This document shows positions 23,791 to 29,096 of a stretch of DNA of 29,096 nt, piece by piece. Every line of letters starts with the position of its first letter. Positions within the stretch are counted from its first letter, which is position 1. The notes beneath the pieces were generated by a model. The model had not been told where the DNA came from. It worked only from the letters and a program-made list of their open reading frames with translations, and searched no databases. Position numbers and translations under genes: made by a program. The stretch is taken from positions 1 to 29,096 of IMG/VR virus record IMGVR_UViG_3300013113_000802, one strand, 5' to 3'. The stretch is from a virus.

Positions 23791-24830
23791 GTGGTAATAA
23801 AATTCGCGATGCTCTTGCTTACGATGATGTCTTGCTGGTTCCACAATATAGCGATATTGAGAGTCGTCAAGAGGTTAGTTTGGAGAGCGCCTTGGATAAT
23901 GTTTTGAGCATTAAGCTTCCCATCATTTCAAGCCCCATGGATACTGTGACGGGTACTGAAATGGCATCCACTTTATCCGATCTGGGCGCGTTGCCAATTG
24001 TCCATCGCTACAATTCGGTGGCTGAGCAAGCCAAAATCATCAAGGACGCAGTAAATGCAACACAAGAGCTGCCGGTGATTGGCGCAGCCATTGGGGTTGC
24101 GGGAGACTTTGCAGAACGCGCTATTGCGGCGTATGATGCTGGGGCTCGTGTGATTTGCGTGGACGTCGCTCACGGTCATCATATTTTAGTAAAGCGCACT
24201 TTGGAACACTTGCGCGATGTTTTCGGAAATGATTTGCATATCATGGCAGGGAATGTGGCTACGCTAGACGGTTTTAATAGTTTAGCAGATTGGGGCGCAG
24301 ACAGTGTTCGGTGCAACATTGGAAGCGGAAGCTGTTGCACTACGAAGATTCAAACGGGGCACGGGATACCAGGGCTTCAAACTATACTGGACTGCGCGGC
24401 ATCCGATCGCGATGCTAAAATTATTGCTGATGGTGGAATCCGCAACTCAGGAGACATTGTAAAAGCTCTTGGCGCAGGCGCAGACTTTGTGATGTTAGGG
24501 TCGATGTTAGCGGGAACTAATGAAACGCCGGGTCATACGGTTGTCCATCCCGACGGAACACAACGAAAGATCTATCGCGGAATGGCATCGAGGCAGGCTC
24601 AAGAAGCGTGGCGAGGTCGAGTGTCGAGCTTGGAAGGAGTGGCAACTACAGTTCCATGTCGCGGTCCTGTTAAGAATATTATCGACTTGACATCACAAGG
24701 GATTCGAAGTGGGCTGTCCTATAGTGGCGCTCGCACAATCTCAGAGTTTCAGGCAAAGGCACAATTTGTTCGCCAAACCAACGCAGGGCAGATCGAATCC
24801 GCTCCTCACATCCTTCAAGGAAAAAAATAA
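23787..24830 (+). CDS. IMP dehydrogenase / GMP reductase family enzyme
   Basis: This 347-aa TIM-barrel enzyme opens with [15 protein letters not shown]. It has [10 protein letters not shown], the phosphate-binding segment [28 protein letters not shown], and the catalytic loop [13 protein letters not shown] with C184 in the position of the active-site Cys. [10 protein letters not shown] precedes the mobile flap, then [13 protein letters not shown]. There are no CBS domains. The length equals that of GMP reductase (GuaC). The flap has no Arg-Tyr pair like that of IMPDH, yet the EGV...VPxRGPV end is IMPDH-like, so I leave the reaction open: IMP to XMP with NAD, or GMP to IMP with NADPH. Either way it steers purine pools during infection. 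It overlaps the methylase by ATGA. Confidence 0.85.
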   Translation: MSGNKIRDALAYDDVLLVPQYSDIESRQEVSLESALDNVLSIKLPIISSPMDTVTGTEMASTLSDLGALPIVHRYNSVAEQAKIIKDAVNATQELPVIGAAIGVAGDFAERAIAAYDAGARVICVDVAHGHHILVKRTLEHLRDVFGNDLHIMAGNVATLDGFNSLADWGADSVRCNIGSGSCCTTKIQTGHGIPGLQTILDCAASDRDAKIIADGGIRNSGDIVKALGAGADFVMLGSMLAGTNETPGHTVVHPDGTQRKIYRGMASRQAQEAWRGRVSSLEGVATTVPCRGPVKNIIDLTSQGIRSGLSYSGARTISEFQAKAQFVRQTNAGQIESAPHILQGKK

Positions 24831-25153
24831 TGGCAAAAGAAAACGACAAGAGGATCACCTTTTATTACACTGACACCGGGCATCAAGAATTTAGACGCGC
24901 CCTTCGTCCCTACGAGGTTTCTCAAAGTTTATTTTTTCGTATTATAATGGAGGGGCTTGTTGCTGGTGAACCTTCAGTGGTGTCCTTTGTAAAGCGAAAG
25001 AAAAAAGCCTTAGAGAAAAAGAAAACCTCAGCCAAAAAACGAAAGACTACAAAGCGTTCAGCGGCTAAAATTGAGCGAGATAATATGACATATGATGAGA
25101 AAGAGCTTGAGAATATTTTTGATTTACTAGAAAGGAATGGGGCAATCAAATGA
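24830..25153 (+). CDS. Small basic protein, possibly ribbon-helix-helix type
   Basis: This is a 107-aa protein. Residues 7-45 (RITFYYTDTGHQEFRRALRPYEVSQSLFFRIIMEG) look like a strand followed by two helices, the pattern of ribbon-helix-helix DNA-binding proteins. A lysine-rich linker follows (about 55-80) and then an acidic helix (YDEKELENIFDLLERN). It overlaps the previous gene by TAATG and the next by ATGA. Its coupling to a sigma-region-4-like gene suggests a role in transcription control, as an inference. The ribbon-helix-helix call is from pattern only. Confidence 0.65.
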   Translation: MAKENDKRITFYYTDTGHQEFRRALRPYEVSQSLFFRIIMEGLVAGEPSVVSFVKRKKKALEKKKTSAKKRKTTKRSAAKIERDNMTYDEKELENIFDLLERNGAIK

Positions 25154-25383
25154 AATGTATGAAAATGTGTAAAGAATATGATGTGAGCTGTCCTAATTCT
25201 GATTGTCGGAATTGGATTGATTATGAAGAGGATTTAAATTGTACTCATGTAGCAGTAGAGAAGCATGGAGCCATGACTTTACGGCAGATTGGCGAACGCG
25301 AGGGCGTCACTCACGTCGCGGTTAAATATATTGTGGACAGTGCAGGCACAAAGTTGCGAAAAAAATTGAGAACATATCAATAG
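25150..25383 (+). CDS. Sigma-70 region 4-like helix-turn-helix protein with cysteine cluster
   Basis: This is a 77-aa protein. The C-terminal part, MTLRQIGEREGVTHVAVKY then IVDSAGTKLRKKL (residues 42-73), matches the sigma-70 region 4 helix-turn-helix, where sigma factors read TLEEIGxxxGVTRERVRQIExxALxKLR. The N-terminal 40 residues have five cysteines (C3, C7, C14, C19, C31) that could form a metal site; the PNSDCRNWIDYEEDLNC block is distinctive. It lacks region 2, so it cannot be a full sigma factor. It may bind -35-like DNA or contact RNA polymerase to redirect phage transcription. ATGA overlap ties it to the gene before. It is the last gene of its run; a hairpin follows. Confidence 0.75.
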   Translation: MKCMKMCKEYDVSCPNSDCRNWIDYEEDLNCTHVAVEKHGAMTLRQIGEREGVTHVAVKYIVDSAGTKLRKKLRTYQ

Positions 25384-25424
25384 TAAGCGTATTTAACCTT
25401 GCAGAAAAGATGACTTTTTTGAAT

Positions 25425-25450
25425 TTTGCATACTATTTACTAAGTGCAAA
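25425..25450 (+). promoter_or_regulatory. Inverted repeat around a possible -10 box
   Basis: TTTGCA (25425-25430) and TGCAAA (25445-25450) form a perfect six-base inverted repeat with a 14-base loop. The loop starts with TACTAT (25431-25436), a fair -10 box; ATGACT at 25410 is a weak -35 with short 15-base spacing. It could be a promoter-operator for the gene at 25501. Confidence 0.35.
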
Positions 25451-25454
25451 TATC

Positions 25455-25485
25455 AAACCCCCCGCTTTATTCGGCGGTTTATTGT
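25455..25485 (+). terminator. Terminator or attenuator hairpin upstream of 25501 gene
   Basis: AAACC (25455-25459) pairs with GGTTT (25476-25480), and CCG (25462-25464) with CGG (25472-25474), around a TTTATT-type loop. A T-rich stretch follows. It lies after the possible promoter and only about 15 bases before the ribosome binding site AGGAGAG, so it may act as an attenuator in the leader of the acidic-protein gene as well as ending the upstream operon. Confidence 0.5.
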
Positions 25486-25500
25486 TAGGAGAGAAGAAAA

Positions 25501-26211
25501 ATGAGTGAAAAAAAGCTATTAAGTGAATCCGCTGTACGCCGCTTGATGAAGTATGCCAATTTAGATCAGGCTACTGCTGAAGAGTTTTTGGCACGCACCG
25601 CCATTGCAGAAGAGACGGAGCAGGAAGCCGCCGCAACAGAACAGGAGTTGACCGAGCAAGAGTCTTCGCAGGAGTTGGAGCTTGACGCCGCTGCTGACCT
25701 TGATGATGCTAACGCTGACCTTGCAAGTGCTGCCGCCGATCTTGCCGACGCTTCCGACGACCTGGAGGACGCCGAGGATGACCTCGTCGCCGCCGCCGAA
25801 GCCCCGATGGACGAAGATCAGGTTGAGGCATTAGTAGACGCTGTTTTGTCTGCCATCAGCGACGTGACTGGTGTTGAGGCTGAAGTTGTATCTGACGTGG
25901 CTGCTGCCGAGATGGACGACGACGCCGCTGAGGACGAACTTGCCGCTGCTGCCGAACTCGAAGCCGCTGCTGAGCCAATGGGCGAGATGAAGAAGCAGGG
26001 CGAAAAGGACCGTGACGACGAAAGCGAAGGAGAGAGACTTGGCGCTCTTGATAAGCATGACGACGAGACTGAGAAGGACCGCCGTGATGATTCCCTGGGT
26101 GACTGGGGTTCGCGCACAGACGAGGCTGCTCTTGTTGCCCGCGTCACTCGCCGCGTAGCCGAACGCCTCCTCCGAAGCGTGGACACAGAAGACAATACTG
26201 ACACAGAGTAA
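25501..26211 (+). CDS. Highly acidic Ala/Asp/Glu-rich protein, possible head scaffold
   Basis: This is a 236-aa protein. A short folded start (LSESAVRRLMKYANLDQATAEEFLAR) is followed by about 120 residues of low-complexity A, D and E with heptad-like repeats such as DLDDANADLASAAADLADAS. A small hydrophobic block, VEALVDAVLSAISDVTGVEAEVVSD, is next, then a charged Lys/Asp/Glu stretch and a basic helix, LVARVTRRVAERLLRS. Long acidic helices and a basic C-terminal helix resemble prohead scaffold/core proteins, and a ClpP-like protease lies two genes on, but no family motif proves this. Codon third positions in the repeat part are C/G-rich compared with neighbours. It has its own leader and hairpin upstream and a terminator-promoter downstream. 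Confidence 0.65.
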   Translation: MSEKKLLSESAVRRLMKYANLDQATAEEFLARTAIAEETEQEAAATEQELTEQESSQELELDAAADLDDANADLASAAADLADASDDLEDAEDDLVAAAEAPMDEDQVEALVDAVLSAISDVTGVEAEVVSDVAAAEMDDDAAEDELAAAAELEAAAEPMGEMKKQGEKDRDDESEGERLGALDKHDDETEKDRRDDSLGDWGSRTDEAALVARVTRRVAERLLRSVDTEDNTDTE

Positions 26212-26241
26212 ATCATTTTTCCTGTTGAGGAAACAATTTAC

Positions 26242-26270
26242 TTAAAGTTTAGAGCCGCATAGTGTATTAT
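26242..26270 (+). promoter_or_regulatory. Probable promoter embedded in a terminator hairpin
   Basis: -10 TATTAT (26265-26270) lies in the loop of the hairpin 26251-26289, with a weak -35 TTAAAG (26242-26247) at 17 bases. GTG precedes the -10 as in the other promoters. Expected transcription start is about 26277, just before the 3' arm at 26281. It serves the gene at 26315 and probably the ClpP-like and amidase genes. Confidence 0.55.
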
Positions 26271-26292
26271 ACAAGCATTGTGCGGCTTTTTT
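26251..26292 (+). terminator. Intrinsic terminator hairpin after the acidic-protein gene
   Basis: AGAGCCGCA (26251-26259) pairs with TGCGGCTTT (26281-26289), nine pairs including one G-U, with a 21-base loop and six T in a row (26287-26292). It ends the 25501 gene's transcript. The loop carries the -10 box of the next promoter. Confidence 0.75.
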
Positions 26293-26314
26293 GCGCTCAA
26301 CGACGGGGATATGT

Positions 26315-26704
26315 ATGTACAGTGGTGTTATTATTGGTGTTATCGTTGGTTTTATAGGCGCTGCTTTTTGCATTAGACTAATTATTAAGGTAATGTTACG
26401 CAACCTTATTGCTGCCGCCGAGGCAGAAGTACTTGCACTTATAGCTTCCGGCGCGGAACTGTATCACTCGTCAAGTGCTTTGCTGGATTTAGTAGCAATT
26501 CATGTTGATGACAAGGACCGCGAGAGATTGCGCGTCATGCAGGAGGTAATAGCCCATCGCTATGATGAGTGGAAACTTAGCGCCCTAGAGCACTTAGAAT
26601 CACACCATCCAGTATCCGTGAGTCATGGGGGTGACTCTTGGAATGCCGCCATGACAGCCGCACTCAAGCAGAGCGTACCATACAGACACAGACAAGAGAA
26701 ATAA
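26315..26704 (+). CDS. Small membrane protein of unknown function
   Basis: This is a 129-aa protein with one N-terminal hydrophobic segment (about residues 4-27, GVIIGVIVGFIGAAFCIRLI) followed by basic residues, then a mostly helical, charged part (AEAEVLALIASGAELYHSS...RERLRVMQEVIAHRYDEW). This looks like a signal-anchored protein with a soluble cytoplasmic or periplasmic domain. An inner-membrane spanin or lysis-control role is conceivable because an amidase lies downstream, but nothing proves it. I use ATG 26315, preceded by ACGGGGAT; the in-frame TTG at 26291 lies in the terminator T run. Confidence 0.6.
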   Translation: MYSGVIIGVIVGFIGAAFCIRLIIKVMLRNLIAAAEAEVLALIASGAELYHSSSALLDLVAIHVDDKDRERLRVMQEVIAHRYDEWKLSALEHLESHHPVSVSHGGDSWNAAMTAALKQSVPYRHRQEK

Positions 26705-26715
26705 AACCCAAGGAG
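26701..26715 (+). repeat. Stop codon plus Shine-Dalgarno cassette, copy 2
   Basis: Identical 15 bases to 22518-22532. Here they span the stop of the membrane-protein gene (26702-26704) and the ribosome binding site AAGGAG of the ClpP-like gene. Confidence 0.7.
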
Positions 26716-26725
26716 CACTCTACCC

Positions 26726-27430
26726 ATGACTAAGAAAACAAAGAAGAAGAATAGTAAGGAAAAAGCTGAGATGACGGAAGAGGCAGAAGTGTCTCCTGAA
26801 GACCAAAATGTGGAGATGGACCTCCCTCCTTATGTTATTCTACAAGTACCGTCAGAGCCGCGCCCATCCTCTTCGCCGTCCCCTGTCCGTGTAACAGGGT
26901 TGGTGGGCGACGTTACGGAAGATAAGACCGCCGACGTTCTTAGTGGTATCATTAGCCTAATGGATAAAGGTCGCGTGGAAACCCCCAAAGAAGACGGTAC
27001 CGTGGAAGTATCGTACTTGCCCTTTGAGGTAATTATTTCTACTAACGGAGGCTCAGCCTCAGAGATGTTTTCACTCTTTGATTTAATAAACTATGCTAAA
27101 GAACGATATGAAGTGCGAACGCTAGGATTGGGAAAAGTAATGTCAGCGGGCGTTCCTCTCTTAGCCGCTGGTACTAAGGGTTCTCGCCGCATTGGGCGAA
27201 ATTGCCGCGTCATGCTGCACTCTGTCGTCGCTGCTTTTGGAGGCGCGATGCACGACTTAGATGTTGAGATGGAAGAGGTTCGATGGGCACAGGAGAAATA
27301 TATTGACGCGCTGGTACAAACTACGGATATGACCAAGGCGTATCTTCGTAAACTCCTCAAGAGGAAAGTAAATGTTTATTTGACAGCTCAAGAGGCAGTT
27401 GATTTGGGAATTGCAGACGAGATAATTTGA
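26726..27430 (+). CDS. ClpP-like serine protease
   Basis: This is a 234-aa protein. A charged, lysine/glutamate-rich start of about 35 residues precedes a ClpP/crotonase-type fold. EVIISTNGGSASEMFSLFD is the oxyanion-strand GG loop. GKVMSAGVPLLAAG places S140 where ClpP has its nucleophile. RVMLHS places H165 at the catalytic His. VNVYLTAQEAVDLGIADEI is the usual end, but the catalytic Asp position is Asn (N216). Phage ClpP-like proteins often mature the head, cutting scaffold and capsid; an acidic scaffold-like gene lies two genes before. A regulatory protease working with host ClpX is the alternative. The amidase frame follows closely. Confidence 0.85.
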   Translation: MTKKTKKKNSKEKAEMTEEAEVSPEDQNVEMDLPPYVILQVPSEPRPSSSPSPVRVTGLVGDVTEDKTADVLSGIISLMDKGRVETPKEDGTVEVSYLPFEVIISTNGGSASEMFSLFDLINYAKERYEVRTLGLGKVMSAGVPLLAAGTKGSRRIGRNCRVMLHSVVAAFGGAMHDLDVEMEEVRWAQEKYIDALVQTTDMTKAYLRKLLKRKVNVYLTAQEAVDLGIADEII

Positions 27431-27471
27431 TGGGGATTGAGGAAAAGATTTTTTATAATGAAGGGACCGCC

Positions 27472-28347
27472 ATGCGTTTTGGCTGGTTTCCCTCATGGTT
27501 TGGTGCAAAGCATTTTGATGGCGACTTGATCCGCAAAATTCGACAGTGGCAGAAGAAGAACAAGCTGAAAGCCGATGGGCTCGTGGGTCCTAAGACTTTC
27601 CGCCGAATCTATACAGAGAAAGAGGCAGAAAAGTCAGAACTCCCTGAGAAGGAAGAGATCACCCCGAGCGGCGTGTTATATTACAACGGAGAAGAAATTC
27701 CTATCGCATGGGACAAAGTGGTTACCTGGCATGATGCACCGTCTTCAATTATTGTTCCTAATGAATCCTCTTACTATGCATACGATAAGGGGGAGCGAGA
27801 AATAGACTTCTTTGTGAATCATTGGGACGCCACACTCTCAGCCGCCACATGTAGCCGTATCTTGGCTCGCCGCAATTTATCGGTTCATTTTTGTATTGAT
27901 AATGATGGCACCATATATCAGCTTCTAGACATGCAGCACGCGGCAAAGCACGCCGGTCGAGCCAACAGGACTTCAGTAGGCGTTGAAATTAGTAACGCTT
28001 ATTATTTGAAATATCAGTCGACTTATAAGCGCAAGGGCTTTCCCGAGCGCCCTGTAATTACTAACGCGAGGGTTCACGGCAGGAAACTGAAACCCTTCAC
28101 TGGCTTTTACCCGGTGCAGCTAGAAGCGTTAAAGGCTCTCTGGTCGGCAGTAGCCGATGCGACGGGCATCCCCTTGGAGTGCCCCTTAGATTCTAATGGC
28201 GAACTAGTTACGGGCGTAGATTATCGCGCCCGCCGCAATTCTTTTAAAGGTTTTGTAAATCATTATAATCTTTCTCGGAAAAAGATTGACTGTGCAGGTC
28301 TCGAATTGGACAAACTATTGCAGGAGATAAAAGATGAAAAAGCGTGA
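27472..28347 (+). CDS. Endolysin: peptidoglycan-binding domain plus N-acetylmuramoyl-L-alanine amidase
   Basis: This is a 291-aa protein counted from ATG 27472, which has AAGGGA six bases upstream; in-frame TTG 27427 and ATG 27430 are possible but have poorer sites. Residues 1-50 form a peptidoglycan-binding module (IRKIRQWQKKNKLKADGLVG, then PKTFRRIY). The Amidase_2 domain follows: VNHWDAT (H117), SVHFCIDNDGTIYQLLD, HAAKHAG, SVGVEISNAY and HYNLSRKKIDCAGL (H264, C274). H117, H264 and C274 are the expected zinc ligands, as in T7 lysozyme. It cuts the amide bond between muramic acid and the peptide. No signal peptide is visible, so export would need a holin or another route. It overlaps the next gene by 14 bases. 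Confidence 0.9.
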   Translation: MRFGWFPSWFGAKHFDGDLIRKIRQWQKKNKLKADGLVGPKTFRRIYTEKEAEKSELPEKEEITPSGVLYYNGEEIPIAWDKVVTWHDAPSSIIVPNESSYYAYDKGEREIDFFVNHWDATLSAATCSRILARRNLSVHFCIDNDGTIYQLLDMQHAAKHAGRANRTSVGVEISNAYYLKYQSTYKRKGFPERPVITNARVHGRKLKPFTGFYPVQLEALKALWSAVADATGIPLECPLDSNGELVTGVDYRARRNSFKGFVNHYNLSRKKIDCAGLELDKLLQEIKDEKA

Positions 28348-29096
28348 ACTTGAGAAGATAATTGACGAGGCTTTTGAACGACACCACGAGTCTGAGGCTG
28401 AAGCAAAGCTTACACCTACGCTGTTTAGGGAGATGGTTGAACAGGCGGTCTCAGAGAGTACCGGGGAACCACTAGATTTAGGCACCGAGGCAGACGATGA
28501 GGTTGCCGTCTGCGACTCAGCTATTGGTTGTGAGGATTTCGGCACACCGAACCTAGATGAGTCTCTCCAAGAGCAAATATCGGGTCAAGCCAGCGAAAGA
28601 AATTTAGTAGCCGCGATCAATGGCGTAGTTGAAGCTAACGGGGGAGAGCCTGTGGCACTCACGATTGGGAGTCTAGGCGAACACCTAGTGGTAGGGGCTA
28701 AGCAAATGGGCGGCGGCAAGCCAGAGCCTAAAGCTGACATTAGTATCTTGCTCGCCTCGGGAGAAGCTTTGGGAATTAGCATGAAGAAGGAGAACTTTTC
28801 ATTTTTAGAAAACCGAATGGATGAGAGGAAATTCCGAGCCAAACTTGCTGAAGTAGGCTTAGAGCAAGAGGCTAGCGACATTCTTGTCGCTGACATGAAA
28901 GAAAAGCTTGCCGAAGTGACAAAAGAACAGGCTGCTGTAATTGAAGAGGAGAAGAGGCGCTTTCTTGCCATCGTACAGAGCGCAGACCCTTCATATGTTT
29001 TTGCATCTCCTTTGATTAAAGATAGCCCGGCACACCAAGCTTTAGCCGCTTCCGACACTTTTGGGAGAGGCGGTGTTTTAAAAAATTCCTTTAAGA
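28334..29096 (+). CDS. Protein with possible PD-(D/E)xK nuclease signature (3' end outside window)
   Basis: The ATG at 28334, with AGGAG upstream inside the amidase gene, opens a frame that runs past the right edge; 254 codons are visible. The start MKKRELEKIIDEAFERHHES is a basic-acidic helix. The middle has a helix NLVAAINGVVEANGGE, then KADISILLASGEALGISMKK (residues 133-152), where D135 and S149/K151 could be the D...(E/S)xK core of a PD-(D/E)xK nuclease. A coiled-coil-like stretch follows (about 165-210). I do not recognise a named family, and the nuclease idea rests only on this motif spacing. Because the end is missing, length and C-terminal domains are unknown. Confidence 0.6.
   Translation, partial: MKKRELEKIIDEAFERHHESEAEAKLTPTLFREMVEQAVSESTGEPLDLGTEADDEVAVCDSAIGCEDFGTPNLDESLQEQISGQASERNLVAAINGVVEANGGEPVALTIGSLGEHLVVGAKQMGGGKPEPKADISILLASGEALGISMKKENFSFLENRMDERKFRAKLAEVGLEQEASDILVADMKEKLAEVTKEQAAVIEEEKRRFLAIVQSADPSYVFASPLIKDSPAHQALAASDTFGRGGVLKNSFK

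Noticed and set aside
25818-26216. Serine/arginine-rich minus-strand frame
   Set aside because: Mirror of the acidic Ala/Asp/Glu repeats of the plus-strand gene; the composition is an artefact.
26291-26314. TTG start for the membrane protein
   Set aside because: It lies in the T run of the terminator with no ribosome binding site; ATG 26315 gives a normal signal-anchor start.
28585-29058. 157-aa minus-strand frame at the right edge
   Set aside because: The plus-strand frame from ATG 28334 is longer, has a ribosome binding site and overlaps the amidase as other genes here do.
1-29096. CRISPR arrays, tRNA genes, insertion sequences, integrase or attachment sites
   Set aside because: No regular direct-repeat and spacer series, no cloverleaf-like segment and no transposase or integrase motifs were seen; genes are packed with gaps of at most about 120 bases.

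Overview
The window is one dense, single-strand (+) stretch of a tailed double-stranded DNA phage (Caudoviricetes). The evidence is a tape-measure/baseplate cluster running directly into a phage replication and nucleotide-metabolism block, tight ATGA/GTGA overlaps, and two peptidoglycan-degrading enzymes. I see no integrase, repressor, tRNA, CRISPR array or insertion sequence. The LysM baseplate protein and hub-like protein point to a long-tailed, probably contractile virion. The gene set (class II RNR, T4-like SSB, RecA, GroES-like protein, purine enzyme, fatty-acid-hydroxylase-like protein) resembles large marine-type lytic phages, but the host cannot be told from the sequence.

Layout. (1) 1-7457: virion genes, namely the end of a tape-measure-like protein, a structural protein, a LysM baseplate protein, a 1067-aa baseplate-hub-like protein and a probable structural protein. 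(2) 7479-10323: a small family A DNA polymerase without exonuclease, a MazG-type NTP pyrophosphatase, a divergent protein with an FtsZ/tubulin-like layout, and a membrane fatty acid hydroxylase homologue. (3) 10334-17627: sigma70-type promoters drive a WYL_2-like small protein, gp32-like SSB, an FKBP prolyl isomerase, RecA, 5'-3' exonuclease, DnaB-like helicase and monomeric class II ribonucleotide reductase. (4) 17646-25383: small proteins, a GroES-like co-chaperonin, a lytic transglycosylase, a complete DnaE-type family C polymerase, dUTPase, a zinc-ribbon protein, Dam-type methylase, an IMPDH/GMP reductase, and two small likely regulators, one with a sigma-70 region 4 helix-turn-helix. (5) 25384-29096: an acidic scaffold-like protein, a membrane protein, a ClpP-like protease, a two-domain amidase endolysin, and the start of a possible PD-(D/E)xK nuclease.

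How it works together. RecA, SSB, helicase, flap-type exonuclease and two unrelated polymerases form a mostly self-supplied replisome. RNR, dUTPase, MazG-like and IMPDH/GMPR proteins feed and clean the nucleotide pool, and FKBP and GroES-like proteins may help fold phage proteins. No primase, sliding clamp or clamp loader is in the window.

Most unusual points: the FtsZ/tubulin-like protein next to a lipid-modifying enzyme; the coexistence of family A and family C polymerases, with an apparently intact PHP metal site in the latter; terminator hairpins whose loops contain the next promoter's -10 box (13291-13338, 26251-26292); and a 44-nt repeat with a compensated hairpin bracketing the FKBP gene.
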